Shown: positions 45,520-55,741 of the stretch, piece after piece
Position numbering within the stretch: position 1 is the stretch's first letter
Layout: each line of letters starts with the position of its first letter
Assembly (NCBI RefSeq): GCF_905475465.1
Contig: NC_062255.1
Span: 3,844,001-3,908,000 of the forward strand
Reading direction: 5' to 3'
DNA: 64,000 bases
Source of the DNA: Pieris napi
Lineage: Eukaryota; Arthropoda; Insecta; Lepidoptera; Pieridae
Notes under the pieces: generated by a model
What the model was told of the DNA's origin: nothing
Database searches by the model: none
What the model saw: the letters and a program-made list of their open reading frames with translations, nothing else
Program-made: the position numbers and the translations under genes

Positions 45520-45782
45520 CAGTGTTGGCCTAGTGGCTTCAGCGTACGACCCTCATCCCTGAGGTCATAGGTTCGATGTCTGAACCAATGAACTTTCTTG
45601 ATATGTGCGTATTTAACATTTGCTCAAACGGCGACGGAAACATCGTGAGAAAACCGGCATGTCTTAGACCCAAAAAGTCGACGGCGTATGTCAGGCACAG
45701 GGGGTGATCACCTACTTGCCTATTAGATTGACAAATGATCATGAAACAGATTCAGGCATATCAGGCCTATCCTCAAGGATTA
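45520..45782 (+). repeat. S2 tRNA-derived SINE, plus copy
   Basis: AGCAGTGTTGGCCTAGTGGC is an intact A-box region. The B box is damaged (GGTCATAGGTTCGATGTCTG). CCAAAAAGTCGACGGCG and CACCTACTTGCCTATTAGA follow. The end after CAGGCATATCAGGCC is truncated. Confidence 0.9.
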
Positions 45783-45973
45783 GGATCATTTAAATTATCG
45801 TCAAATTTATACAAAGCTATATTGATTAATTTACGTTTAACTAGAGTTTTAAATTCGAGAATTTCGCTTGGGGTTTGTTGTAATAATTAAAACATTTTCC
45901 ATACAAGGAGTGGTTTATCTTCCGGATAGGTGATAAGTTGGAAGAGAGATCATGCGTGTCGTCAATGTATAGC
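45783..45973. other. AT-rich spacer
   Basis: Nothing identified. Confidence 0.3.
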
Positions 45974-46316
45974 CAGTGGAGTAACTATACCATCTGGGGC
46001 CCGTGGGAAATTCTTTTGATAGGACTTTTGACGATTTTTACTGATAGGGTATCAGAAAAATTCGTCACGTTGTACTCAGTATAATTTTAATAAACATCGA
46101 GATATTCATCGTACTCAATTACACGTTGTAAATGTCCCACTAATAGCCATAGGCCTCCTCTCTTAGGCGAGAGGGTCTGTAGCCCCCACGCTAGCCCAAT
46201 GCATATTGGAAACTTCACATTCATCCATAGAACATAATATTTCTTGGGCATGGGCCCTCTTAGATCGGAGGCCCGTGGCATTTTGCCAGCCCTGACACCC
46301 TATTGTTACGTCACTG
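45974..46316. mobile_element. hAT-type MITE with near-matching 8-bp duplication
   Basis: Left end CAGTGGAGTAACTATACC and right end GTTACGTCACTG are inverted copies of a CAGTGACGTAAC-type terminus. Flanks are TGTATAGC (45966-45973) and TTTACAGC (46317-46324), matching at 6 of 8 positions as expected for an old hAT target duplication. The interior repeats GGCCCGTGG near each end. Positions 46135-46205 carry CTCCTCTCTTAGGCGAGAG and CCCCACGCTAGCCCAATG, probably a separate insertion. Confidence 0.75.
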
Positions 46317-46360
46317 TTTACAGCTATATGCATGATTAAACAATATAAATCAAAGATTTA

Positions 46361-46654
46361 GGGTCTGTTTCACAATGTACGGATAAGTTCTAGATAAGTT
46401 CCAAATTAGCTTTCTATTACTTATTGGTAGGATAAACACTATTGTTGCGTTTCACGACTGTCAGATAGCGCAATTCGTCACATAAAGTCCATCACAAGTA
46501 TGAGTCCGATGAATGTCAAATAGCACAATTTATCTTCCAATTAATTTATGTGTTGCATAGCTATTCGGTCCATACATTGTGAAACAGACCCTAAGTAATA
46601 AATAGCTAATTTGGAACTTATGTAGAACTTATCCGTACATTGCGAAACAGACCC
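46361..46654. mobile_element. PIF/Harbinger-type MITE with TTA duplication
   Basis: Left end GGGTCTGTTTCACAATGTAC and right end GTACATTGCGAAACAGACCC are inverted repeats that extend about 50 bp (GATAAGTTC, CCAAATTAGC). TTA flanks both ends (46358-46360, 46655-46657), matching the three-base TWA target of PIF/Harbinger. At 46579-46594 an extra end TGTGAAACAGACCCTAAG lies inside the right half. It is about 294 bp and has no ORF. Confidence 0.85.
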
Positions 46655-48152
46655 TTAGAATATGGCATAGACATTTCGCGCTGTTACACTTACCTTGTTA
46701 AAATATTTCCTAATTCGAATAGTAGGCGATAACCAGCCAACGCAAAGTATTTTTAAAGGATATTACGTCGCATGGATGTAAGGTGACGCATCGAATCGAT
46801 ATACTTGGATGTTAATCATATGTAATTATCGGATCCGCAATTTGAAACGCAATTCGAGATAATTTAGGTTTTCCTCTTCATAAGCACAGATTCAGGTTGA
46901 TGTCGCGGAAAATAAGGTTATATTACTTAATATAGTCAAGAGTATGCATCATCATAAATTACACCATTTGAAATAGTCTAGGAATCTTGATTTTAAATGT
47001 GTAGTTAGTAGATTTGACGGAACTTTGTAGTTAATGTCATAAAAATATCATACTGTTACTTTTAAATCAGAAATTAAAACAAGAGTCTCCTTTTAAATAA
47101 TATTGTAACAGACCAATAAATACTTGGTAATTGTTACCAATGTATGTCCTAGCTACAGCTACGATATAGCATATATTTATTTATATATTTTCATTATTGG
47201 CAGTTGAACGGGCTTTTTATTATTATTATTAATCTATGTTCGCTTAACAATGCTTATAAGTAAACGTACGCACGTATAACTCCTTACTCCATTAAAAAAC
47301 TAGTTCTAACTAGTTTTGAACTAGAAATTATTTTCTTCTTTTATATTAATATTAATCATATTCAAAACAATAAAAACCAGACTTTGACAAGAATAATGTT
47401 TTTGAATACCATTATACAGTACAAAACTACAATTTTTTTTCCGAAAAAAAAGGATTTCGACCGTTCAAACTTCTCTGATTCTAAGTCTCAACTCTGAGCC
47501 CCAAAAGTCACGCGTTTCTGGTATAAATAATTAATTATGCAGACAAACGAACCCTAGCCTCATACATAGTCTAGCACTACTCGACTTTTGACTTGTCAAT
47601 ACTCTTATTCAAACCAAGAGAATAAACATCCTTTCACTTTTATATTTACGAGATTTTCCTTCTACGACACCAATTAATTATATTGAATCAACACGTTAGG
47701 CTATGTTGGAACAAATTTCGCAGAAACAACTGCAAAAAGTATGTAGGAGCAAAAAGCTTTTCTATTACATAATTGGTTGACTTTTACTAGAAGATGCTTC
47801 GTAAGATTTATTGCCGATAATTGACATATAAATAAAAGTAGCCATTATTCGAGTACATAATATCATTACATTAAGTACATGCCATTATGTTTAACATTAG
47901 TACACGACCTCCGACGGAGTGAATATCTCCTCCAAATTCTTTGTCTTTCCATCCTTTTTTCATCTTTTTATTCCATCTTCCAAGATTTCTGGTGGGCGTC
48001 CTCTCTTTCTTTCCACTAAGCCATTCCAAGTAAGGGTCTTCTATCTGTTTGTCATAATTTTGCTGAATAAATATATTTTTCTGTGATAACCCGACTTGAT
48101 TAAATTAATATTATAACTCGGTTTCGGAATATATACTACCTACTACTATGAA
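46655..48152. other. AT-rich DNA; a weak LINE-like patch near 47930-48020
   Basis: Positions 47925-48030 carry CGTCCTCTCTTTCTTTCC and GGAGTGAATATCTCCTCC on the plus strand, suggestive of the complement of a LINE coding remnant (GRPPEILEDG-like). It is too degraded to call. Nothing else was found. Confidence 0.35.
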
Positions 48153-48192
48153 TAACCATGGAGGTTTAAATCAAATTAAACCTCCATGGTTA
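48153..48192. repeat. Perfect 17-bp inverted repeat, 6-base loop
   Basis: TAACCATGGAGGTTTAA and TTAAACCTCCATGGTTA are exact complements separated by ATCAAA-type bases. It is a small perfect stem of unknown origin. No T run or other terminator logic applies in this eukaryotic context. Confidence 0.9.
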
Positions 48193-48609
48193 GCAAGTTA
48201 GGCGTTTCCAACGAAACAGTAGTTATTTTGAGATTTAGAGAAAAAATCTTATTTTGACAGCTAAGCGAGTGACAGCATATGCAGCAGGGGCTATGGTTTC
48301 AACAGTAGAATATTCTAATTCGATTAATTTATTTCGATAATATTTGTCCACAAACCTTTCTTTCTTATATGGTACTTGCAGACTCGGCCAAGCGTTGTTG
48401 TGGCTAAGGTTTTTGTTATATTTCATAGTAGTAAACTATTCAAGGGAAACGGTAGGAGAACACCAGTCATGGGGAACACCGTGTTTTTTGGTGGGTATGC
48501 CATTAAATTGTAGCTGTAACGTTGGTACTTTCAACACAGCGCCATCTCTTAGAATTGTGACTGTCAAATAATAATTTATAAATAATTTGCAATAAAACAA
48601 TATTGCGGG
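48193..48609. other. Unidentified DNA, mixed GC
   Basis: Short frames on opposite strands (48235-48571) show no recognised homology. Confidence 0.3.
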
Positions 48610-48746
48610 TATAAATTAAGATGTAGGCTATCCTATCGTTTAAGTTAGATCAAATTGCACACGGCGTGCAAATTTGATTGAAATCGGTAAAGTAGTTTAG
48701 GAGTCCATAGCGGACAAACGTGACGCGTAATTTATATATATTAAGA
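48610..48746 (-). mobile_element. Helitron-like element, inverted 5' end
   Basis: The complement of 48712-48746 reads TCTTAATATATATAAATTAC then GCGTCACG, matching the opening of the elements at 25825 and 35741. Inward lie ATTTGATTGAAATCGG and GTAGTTTAGGAGTCC. The other end is not clear. Confidence 0.5.
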
Positions 48747-49304
48747 TTTGTTCAAGCTACGTAATCGTTTGAATTTATTTATAGCATCGAGGTTTGCTCC
48801 AGTTTTTTGCTCTCGCTAAAAATGTCCGTCCTTTGCGATGCGTGGATCGTGCTACCTTAACTATCATGTTGATTAACGAATATTAATCGTTTTCGTAATT
48901 GGTCTTAAATGGAAACGAGGCCTAGAGTCGTCTTTTTTATTCATCCTTTATGGCTGTGAGCAAGATTTATAAAAAATATAACGCCTTCTATGGCTAATTC
49001 CATATTTATTGGTTATTAGTTTTTGCTTCATATTATTGATGAATGTGACATGGAGCCGCTTGTAATGGGTAAAGAATTTGCTCTAAATACTAATTTTGAT
49101 TAAAAAACTATTTATTGGGAAGTAATATAGCCAAGAAAGGTTAAGCTTTTATTATATAAAAACTGTGTGGCAATGCGTCACAGCAATTACTATGAATTCA
49201 ATATATCTTAAATTGCGTAGACTTTAAAACGAAATTATATATTGTATTTCTCGTAAACAAGGGGTCATGCGAGACGTTTTTGAGTCAGTTTCATTGTGCT
49301 ATTG
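48747..49304. other. Repeat-free stretch, possibly regulatory
   Basis: Positions 48780-48960 show mixed composition with GTTGATTAACGAATATTAAT and CGTTTTCGTAATTG, free of known repeats. No ORF was recognised. Function is not established. Confidence 0.25.
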
Positions 49305-49455
49305 CCAGTTCTTCTCTTCCGTTCTACGCCCTTGATTTGATAACTGGCAGTAAATGTAAAATTAGAAGCATGATATATATTTCTTTTTTGACGTTCATAA
49401 GTGCACATTGTTACCTATATGAATAAATGATTTTGACTTTTGTGGTTTGAGTTCG
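49305..49455 (+). repeat. LINE 3' tail, plus copy
   Basis: GCCAGTTCTTCTCTTCCG, TCTACGCCCTTGATTTG and TTGACGTTCATAAGTGCAC, ending GAATAAATGATTTTGACTTT, match in inverse the block at 53960-54105. The AATAAATGATTTTGAC end is the usual processed tail of an insect LINE. Confidence 0.6.
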
Positions 49456-49944
49456 TTGTGACTGTATTATTTATTATCTAAAATGTGTACTTACGAATAT
49501 GTTCAAGTGACAGATATAGTAAAGGGAAAGGTTAAACAAATATACAAATGAACTGGCCAAAAATCTCTTAACTCCATGAGATGATGTAACTCGTCTAAAA
49601 AGAGGGCAAATACTAGACCTAGACCAGGGAAACTATAACCTTAAATACGGTCTTTCAATGGGATCGCACCCAACCCAAATTAACCTCAGAAAATATCTCA
49701 TTATGGCTGATAGCCGATTGCAGATGAAAGAGAACACACACAACAAAAAAAATATTCAAGTTGATCAGCCTCCTGATTCACATCGATTGATGCCGATTAA
49801 CTCAAAATGTTTCATCACCATTCAAGCAAGTAAAGAAATAAAATCAATCGAAATTTTTATACGGGGTGTCAGTATTAAGTTGATTTACAATATAAAACGG
49901 CAGACAAAGTTATACCATAACATCTGCCCTGCGAGTCTGTAACA
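49456..49944. other. Unidentified DNA with one open frame
   Basis: A 94-codon frame (49658-49942, plus) has no recognised homology and is not supported by context. Positions 49924-49940 show CTGCCCTGCGAGTCTGTAAC, the start of an M1 MITE end. Confidence 0.3.
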
Positions 49945-50045
49945 CCCATTTTGGATAAACACGACTTTCGCTTTTATTCCGGTGACGCACATCGTAGTAA
50001 TAATATATATAATAATACTAATAATAGTATATATAATAATACTAA

Positions 50046-50429
50046 TCTATATATATATAATGAAAATGGTCTTCTTTTGAGGCTCAATCACGCCTAAACC
50101 ACTGATCGTATCGACATGAAACTACCACCATTCGATGCGAAATTTTTCCAAGATGGTTTATGGCTATTTATTCCAACGTTCCTTCATTTTTTATTGCTGT
50201 TTTACTTTTATGAAAATTTATCCATACGGACTTCACCGCGGAAACATTCGGGGAGGCTTCCTAGAACCTCTAAACGTCAACATCTGTTAAAAACTCGATT
50301 TTCGAAATATTTCAATTTTCTTAGCGGGAAGTTAAAAAGAAGAATAATAAAAATATGAAATAAAATAAAATAATGAAACATAAGATTTATTTTAATTCGT
50401 CCAGCAAAGCGGGCGCGAAACGGCTAGTA
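50046..50429 (+). mobile_element. Helitron-like element, 384 bp
   Basis: Opens TCTATATATATATAATG and ends AAGCGGGCGCGAAACGGCTA followed by GTA. The CTAGTA terminus is preceded by a GC-rich stretch, as usual for Helitron 3' ends. An 80-codon frame inside has no replicase or helicase motif. It is a non-autonomous element by this evidence. Confidence 0.6.
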
Positions 50430-50437
50430 ATATATAT

Positions 50438-50575
50438 AAACAATAAACTACAAGCTCCCACCTTTTCAGAATGCCAAATCATAAAATGACTGCTTCACGA
50501 CCGATTTGAGAGCGACCGCCGATGCGAAAACCGCTGTGTGAGTTCGAAAAGTGAGTTACAGAATCGCAGGGCTGT
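50438..50575. mobile_element. M1 MITE
   Basis: Runs AACAATAAACTACAAGCTCC, GACTGCTTCACGACCGATTT, GATGCGAAAACCGCTGTGTG and GTGAGTTACAGAATCGCAGG. The right terminal repeat is intact. The left terminal repeat appears instead at 49924-49940, outside the Helitron-like sequence, so the Helitron-like element may have inserted into an M1 copy. Confidence 0.75.
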
Positions 50576-50652
50576 ACTGATTTTATTGTGATCTTTCTAC
50601 GATGTGCGTCACCGGAATAAAAGCGAAAGTCGTATTTATCCAAAATGGGAGT

Positions 50653-51408
50653 TTACCTTTGCACATGACGTAATTAATCGGAAATAAATGTTTCAGTATG
50701 ATAGCTCGGTGCATTTAAGTCAAGAACATAAAAATACGTAAAACCAGTTCTGGACTGAGTTCTCACGTTATTGTTAAGGTAATTAAATAGTTGTCAATTG
50801 CGATTATATATGTTTAATATTGTTTATGTATTAAAAAATATATTTATACAAAATTTAATGTCAACATATCTTCGGCCTATAGAATAGTTTTGTATGTATA
50901 TGTTGTTGACAGAAGTATGTATCTCTAGTTAATATATAAGTTGACCGATTCATCTCCATAATTCTCAATGAAAAGTTCATAATATTGGGGAGGATTTTTA
51001 CCTCAAAGAAGGAGAACAAGATGAGAGAAGAAAGAAGGCTGTCAGCGTTCTTGGTACCCATTTTTCGTGCTCTTAAGTTGTGCAATCTCTGTTATAGGTT
51101 CCAGTTCGTACACAATATGAAAAAATTCTGAGGACACTGTTATGCCTTAGACCCAAGCTGTGTGAGCTTGTCTTGTCTTGTTACCTGTGTGAGCTTGTCT
51201 GCTCACCTACTTCTACTACTCTATCAGCAGCCAAGACCCATTCATACATAAAATACGAAATCGAGCCATACTAATGTGAGCAAACCATCAAATCTATAAT
51301 TACTTCTATCAAGCAGCAAGCAAGCAGTGAATAATCTAAACAACAACACAGTCCAGTGATAAAATACGTTTTATCCGATATAGTTTTTTTGTTATAAAAA
51401 ATAAAATA
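50653..51408. other. Unidentified DNA
   Basis: A direct repeat of CTGTGTGAGCTTGTCT occurs at 51159-51173 and 51187-51201. No ORF of note. Confidence 0.35.
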
Positions 51409-51635
51409 AATCAATGGCGCTACTTACAGGGCCCTAGATTTCTGTATCCGTTTCATGATCATTTGTCAATCTAATAGGCAAGTAGGTGAACAGCCTTCTG
51501 TGCCTGACACACTGAATGTTATGTGCGCACGTAGAAAGAAAGTCCATTGGTGCACAACCAGCGGGATCGAACCTACGACCTCAGGGATGACAGTCGCACG
51601 CGGAATCCAGTAGGTCAACACTGGTCTATGCTTTT
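51409..51635 (-). repeat. S2 tRNA-derived SINE, minus copy
   Basis: Carries AATGGCGCTACTTACAGGG, AGGCAAGTAGGTGAACAG, GGGATCGAACCTACGACC and ATCCAGTAGGTCAACACTGG. The CGTCGACTTTTTGGG segment is deleted. Confidence 0.88.
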
Positions 51636-52896
51636 TTGTTATATGTAGCATACACCCTAAATATGGAGTAAAAAATGAAAAATCATAGTGAAGGCGGCCT
51701 GCAAAATTGTATTAAAAATTCATCGACAGTCGTCGCATACAATCGAAATTAAAATAAGTAAATAAAAAAGGTCCATTACCTATTATAGAGGTAATTAAAA
51801 CATTAAAAGTATGACCTTTTAAATGGTTATTAAATAATTATATTTTCTACTATTAAAAGTACTAAGTACACATATTAACATGATTCATTACGATTAAACT
51901 GTAAGCGATATTTATGATGATAATGAACACTTATGACCATAAAATGAAGACAATCCGTAATAAGTTTTATCTAATATGGCAGCTGTATCATTGTTTATCA
52001 AGGTTTTTTTATTATCGATAATATATATTTTTATATTAAATTCATCGATATATTATAATATTAATAATTAATATATGGACTGTAAATTTTGTTCACCTAC
52101 TACTTCTTTAGAGATGAAACATATTAAATGAACCAGTGGCAACTAAATTTTCATCAAACTTATTATTTAAATTACCTATTTTTCTAAAGATATATAGGGT
52201 TTACCTAACACAGGACTATTTAAAACCGATATCTCTTATCTGTCTTCCCAGGCATCAGAATGGAGATGGATTTCATTAGGAAGACGAAAAAAAAGAGATA
52301 GCGTTGAATGATTGGAAAATAGATATAGATGAGAGACAAATGGAATAATTTTCGGCTGTCGGGAGGTCGTGTAACATTAAAAATAATAACATAAACTTTA
52401 TGTATGTGTATGTATTCTTTATTATCTATCCGTCTTGGCGTTGCAGGTTCGGATCCCAATATCACAGATTTTTTTCACCGTCTCTAGTTACCCACTGTAC
52501 CGTACACGGCCTGTCAGGTTTTTCGTGTGGCGGGTACCGACAATATTGCATCGACTCTATAGATAACTAAGTTTTCCCGTATTTTATTATTTCTTTAATT
52601 TATTATTATTTCTTTTATTTCGTTACAATCATGCGGAAGCTAAAATAGATAAATACTGATTACAACATCTTTCCATTACAATAAATTCAGAATGTTTACT
52701 GAGATTGCCCCAAGCCACGCAGTTCTATGCTACTGATAATAAATTTTATGTTCGCATATAATTGAAATGTCCATCCAAACGTTTAAGTGTATTTACGGTG
52801 TTTAAGATATTCCAATGGTGAATATCAAGAATTAAATGTCTTGCCTATACTTCAGTTAAACAGTGAATTTTGAGTGAATTTTTCATGACCGAGGAA
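51636..52896. other. AT-rich DNA; tRNA-like scrap near 52432-52465
   Basis: Positions 52432-52460 read CTTGGCGTTGCAGGTTCGGATCC (B-box-like) with no body. Otherwise no recognised features. Confidence 0.35.
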
Positions 52897-52926
52897 TAAA
52901 GACTTTATTCCTAGAATAAAGTCTTT
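52897..52926. repeat. Short perfect inverted repeat
   Basis: AAAGACTTTATTC and its complement (AATAAAGTCTTT) meet across CTAG. It directly precedes the S1 insertion at 52930. Confidence 0.8.
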
Positions 52927-52929
52927 CGA

Positions 52930-53175
52930 CGACTCATTGGTCTAGTGGTTAGTACCCCTGACTGCGAATCCTTGGGTCCCGGGTTTGATCCCCGGCTGAG
53001 ACGAACATCGATGTGATGAGCATTTGGTGTTGTGCTTAGGTCTTGGGTGTTTAAATATGTATTTATATGTCTATCTATCTATAATATGTATGTATATCCG
53101 TTGCCTAGTATCCATAACACAAGCTTCACCAGCTTAGCATGGGACTAGGTCAATTGGTATGAATTGTCTTTTAAA
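52930..53175 (+). repeat. S1 tRNA-derived SINE, full-length plus copy
   Basis: CATTGGTCTAGTGGTTAGTA contains the A box and GGGTTTGATCCCCGG the B box, followed by ACATCGATGTGATGAGC, CTATCTATCTATAATATG, CTTCACCAGCTTAGCATGG and an A tail. This copy and the one at 60978 give the best view of the family. It is about 245 bp. Confidence 0.93.
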
Positions 53176-53959
53176 AAAAAAACTCCCATGTAATACAGTT
53201 TTGTCATATATCGAGTAAACTATTCGATTACGATAGCGTTTTCACGTAGTTATTGTTTATCGAATATTATTATGATCATAGAACAATTACAACGCTAATA
53301 CTGACGAAGGAAATGAATAAAATGTATTACTAAAAGATCATTAATAATTAAATTAGGCACGTAATGAGTTTCCGTGACATCCTAATATATAATTTTAATA
53401 ATACAGAAATATTAATAAAAAATGCCTCCGATTTTAAATTTGTATTTGTTTTTCTTTAAATACACAAATACCTATAGATTTAAAAAATGCGAATTATAAA
53501 CGCTTCCTGTCAAAAAAATTAAATTCTTTGTATTTCAATTCTACAGTGTACATGACAAAACATTGTATGATGAAATTTAATACCATACATACTTCGGTCC
53601 ATAAATAAAAAAATTCCATATATCCATCCCATTAATTAAGTAATATTTCATTAAAACGATGAAATGTCACGTTCCCAACGTAATGGATACACATAAAGCA
53701 TAGTTTATTACTGATTAATAACTTTATATATAATGATTTGTTGAAAAAAATATTATTAACCATTAATGGTAGCCATTAGCTATCTAGATACTATTGTTTA
53801 CACTTTACGACTATGACTGAGTATGAATTATATAATAAAATACTAGAAATATGAAACTGTTTAGTTTGGTAAAATTATTGCTAGTAAAATGTACAACTTT
53901 AATTATTTCGTGATTTAACAGGATTTGAACTCAAACTCAGACTAACTTTATCGTATAGG
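53176..53959. other. AT-rich DNA, nothing identified
   Basis: No ORF, repeat or RNA gene was recognised. Confidence 0.4.
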
Positions 53960-54110
53960 TAAACAAGTACACTTATGAACGTCAGAAAAGAAGTTAAATC
54001 AATTCTAAATATATATTTACTACCAGTTCACAAGTCAAGGGCGTAGAGGTGGAGGAAGAACTGGCAGCAAACTTTCCGCCACTCTCTTTAATCGTTTCGT
54101 GGGGGCGCCG
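53960..54110 (-). repeat. LINE 3' tail, minus copy
   Basis: The complement of TACACTTATGAACGTCAG and AAGGGCGTAGAGGTGG matches 49305-49455. It continues left to right with AAGAACTGGCAGCAAACTTTC and CCGCCACTCTCTTTAATCG. Confidence 0.6.
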
Positions 54111-54164
54111 TGGCATAGCGAGACCATTTTCATTTAGTAAATTTAGTGATATCATAAACTGTAA

Positions 54165-54262
54165 TATCTATCAATAGCGTGTCAACCTTTTAGATCTATG
54201 CCTCAGATTTCTAAATCAGTTCCATTGGTCATTTCTAATAGGCAAGTAGATGATCAACGAAA
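54165..54262 (-). repeat. S2 SINE tail fragment
   Basis: CAACCTTTTAGATCTATGCC, TCAGTTCCATTGGTC and GGCAAGTAGATGATCAAC are the S2 tail without its head. Confidence 0.7.
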
Positions 54263-54469
54263 TATTTCATTTGATTAACTATGTTTATTAAATTCAGTTG
54301 ATTTATTAAAAGAATCATCAACAATACTTTTAATGAGAAATTCATTGTTTAAAACAAGGTATTTATTATTCCTTCATTTATTATTTATATTTCCTTTTCA
54401 CGACTTCCTTTTTGACCGACTTTATTAATAAAAAAATATTTACTGGAACTTGGAATGAAGTTAAAAAAC
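54263..54469. other. AT-rich spacer
   Basis: Nothing identified. Confidence 0.3.
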
Positions 54470-54745
54470 AGGGGCGCTGCAACCTTATAATCTGGGCCTC
54501 AGATTTCGGTTTCGTAATATTTCGTAATATTTTATAATATTTAGTATTTTATAATATTTCACTTAAAAAGTATCAGTGCCAACGCCCTTGACTTTTTGAG
54601 ACCTAAGACATGCTGGTTTAATCACGATGTATTCCTTTACGCACAACTGTTAAATGTGCATATAGAAAGTCCATTGTGGACAGGGGTTCGAACTTACGTT
54701 CACATGTATGAGAATCGCACGCTGAAACCACTAGGCTAAGACTAC
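54470..54745 (-). repeat. S2 tRNA-derived SINE, diverged minus copy
   Basis: GGGGCGCTGCAACCTTATAA, GGGCCTCAGATTTCGG, CGCCCTTGACTTTTTGAG, AACCACTAGGCTAAGACTAC. An ATATTTCGTAATATTTTATA insertion sits in the middle. The B box is degraded (GGGGTTCGAACTTACG). Confidence 0.8.
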
Positions 54746-54774
54746 TGTGCTTGGCATGAAGTAGATATAGAGAT

Positions 54775-54945
54775 ATCTTTAATTTTTTATTTTTTTATTG
54801 ATAAAAACTTGCCAACGCTCGGCACACTGATTCATTGATAAAAGAACCACAAAATACAATTTTTAATGTGACAAGCACTAGGCAAACATGACCTACACGA
54901 AGAGATAATACAAATATTAAACAAAACAATTGCTAAGTGTGAGGG
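54775..54945 (+). repeat. Repeat I, copy 2
   Basis: Shares with 23930-24135 the blocks CTTGCCAACGCTCGGCACAC, TGTGACAAGCAC, GGCAAACATGACC and ATTAAACAAAAC. Same orientation. Confidence 0.7.
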
Positions 54946-55300
54946 GATCAACTATGGAAAAAAATTAAATTAAATTAACCATTTGCTGTGGTGTTTTACC
55001 TAAACCCGAAATACTTATTCACAAATGAAATTAAAATTAACTTAACAATTGAATAAAAGATTTACGAGATGTTAAGCATTTTTGCCGGGTTTCGGTTTTT
55101 CCAAACAGGTTATACACGATAAAATTTATATCTCAATAAGCGTTCAATTTTGATCGCTTTTATTTTGTATATAATATACTAAAGATACAATATACTTATT
55201 CATATTTAAATAACGTGGTTATTGTTAGTAATTTTATTGGTTTCCGTTTTAATCTTTACGTCGTTTACAGCTTTTATTTTTTGAACTTTAACTTTATTAG
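54946..55300. other. AT-rich spacer
   Basis: Nothing identified. A stop at 55298-55300 sits just before the LINE-derived frame that follows. Confidence 0.3.
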
Positions 55301-55741
55301 CTAGAGCAGTTTGTCATAGTTAGTTTGTATAGCCCTCCTTCAGGTCAATATAGCTTAGAAAAAATATTAGAGCAGGTTCTGTACAAATTGCAAAAGGCCA
55401 AGAAAAAATTGATCGTTTGTGGAGAGTTTAATGTAAATTTGCTTGACAACTCTAGTACCGGACCTTTGTCTGTTCTTACACAATCCGTTAAAAACAATAC
55501 TCAAGTACTTATTAATTGTCGTAACAACAAGAAATTGTTAGGGCGCGTCAAAGCGTTTGACCGGCATTGCAATATGGTCCTTGAAAACGTTAAGGAAATG
55601 TGGACCGAAGTCCCCAGGACTGGCAAAGGCAAGAAGGGTAAAGCAGTAAATAAGGATAGATTCATCTCTAAAATGTTTCTACGTGGAGATTCTGTGATTC
55701 TAGTTTTGAGAAATCCACTTGCTACAGCTGCGGGAAAGTAA
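55301..55741 (+). CDS. Chimeric ORF: LINE endonuclease fused in frame to spliceosomal SmD2
   Basis: From 55301 the frame is open without an ATG. The first about 52 codons are the middle of a LINE endonuclease/exonuclease/phosphatase-fold endonuclease: FVIVSLYSPPSGQYS, a helical stretch, then LIVCGEFNVNLLDNSS, where GDFN-type motifs hold a catalytic aspartate (here GEFN, aspartate replaced by glutamate). At NSS|TG it changes into SmD2 from TGPLSVLTQSVKNNTQVL through RVKAFDRHCNMVLENVKEM, RFISKMFLRGDSVILVLRNP to the terminal LATAAGK and stop. About 94 residues of SmD2 are uninterrupted and very close to insect SmD2. The N-terminal 25 or so residues of SmD2 are absent. SmD2 is a ring subunit of the U1, U2, U4 and U5 snRNP core, binding the Sm site of snRNA with its partner SmD1. 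The frame is open for 138 codons counted from TTG 55325. No ATG precedes the frame, so translation is not shown. This could be a retrocopy, or a genuine exon whose acceptor is the CTCTAG before TACCGG. See findings. Confidence 0.85.
   Translation, partial: LEQFVIVSLYSPPSGQYSLEKILEQVLYKLQKAKKKLIVCGEFNVNLLDNSSTGPLSVLTQSVKNNTQVLINCRNNKKLLGRVKAFDRHCNMVLENVKEMWTEVPRTGKGKKGKAVNKDRFISKMFLRGDSVILVLRNPLATAAGK

Larger units (their letters stand above)
49945..50652. repeat. Inverted 54-bp ends enclosing Helitron-like and M1 elements
   Basis: Left CCCATTTTGGATAAACACG then CTTTCGCTTTTATTCCGG and GTGACGCACATCGTAG are repeated exactly inverted on the right (CTACGATGTGCGTCACCGG, AAGCGAAAGTCG, ATCCAAAATGGG), with one difference (CACGAC against CGTATT). 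Between lie an ATATATAATAATACTA microsatellite (49994-50060), a Helitron-like element (50046-50429) and an M1 copy (50438-50575). The outer left edge abuts another M1 end. Confidence 0.85.

Noticed and set aside
49658..49942. 94-codon plus-strand frame
   Set aside because: No recognised homology, no splice context and AT-driven composition.
50116..50358. 80-codon frame inside the Helitron-like element
   Set aside because: No replication-initiator or helicase motif. It is a by-product of the element's sequence.
52930..53000. tRNA gene
   Set aside because: The A and B boxes are present, but the acceptor stem does not close and a SINE body follows. The same applies to all S1 and S2 heads.
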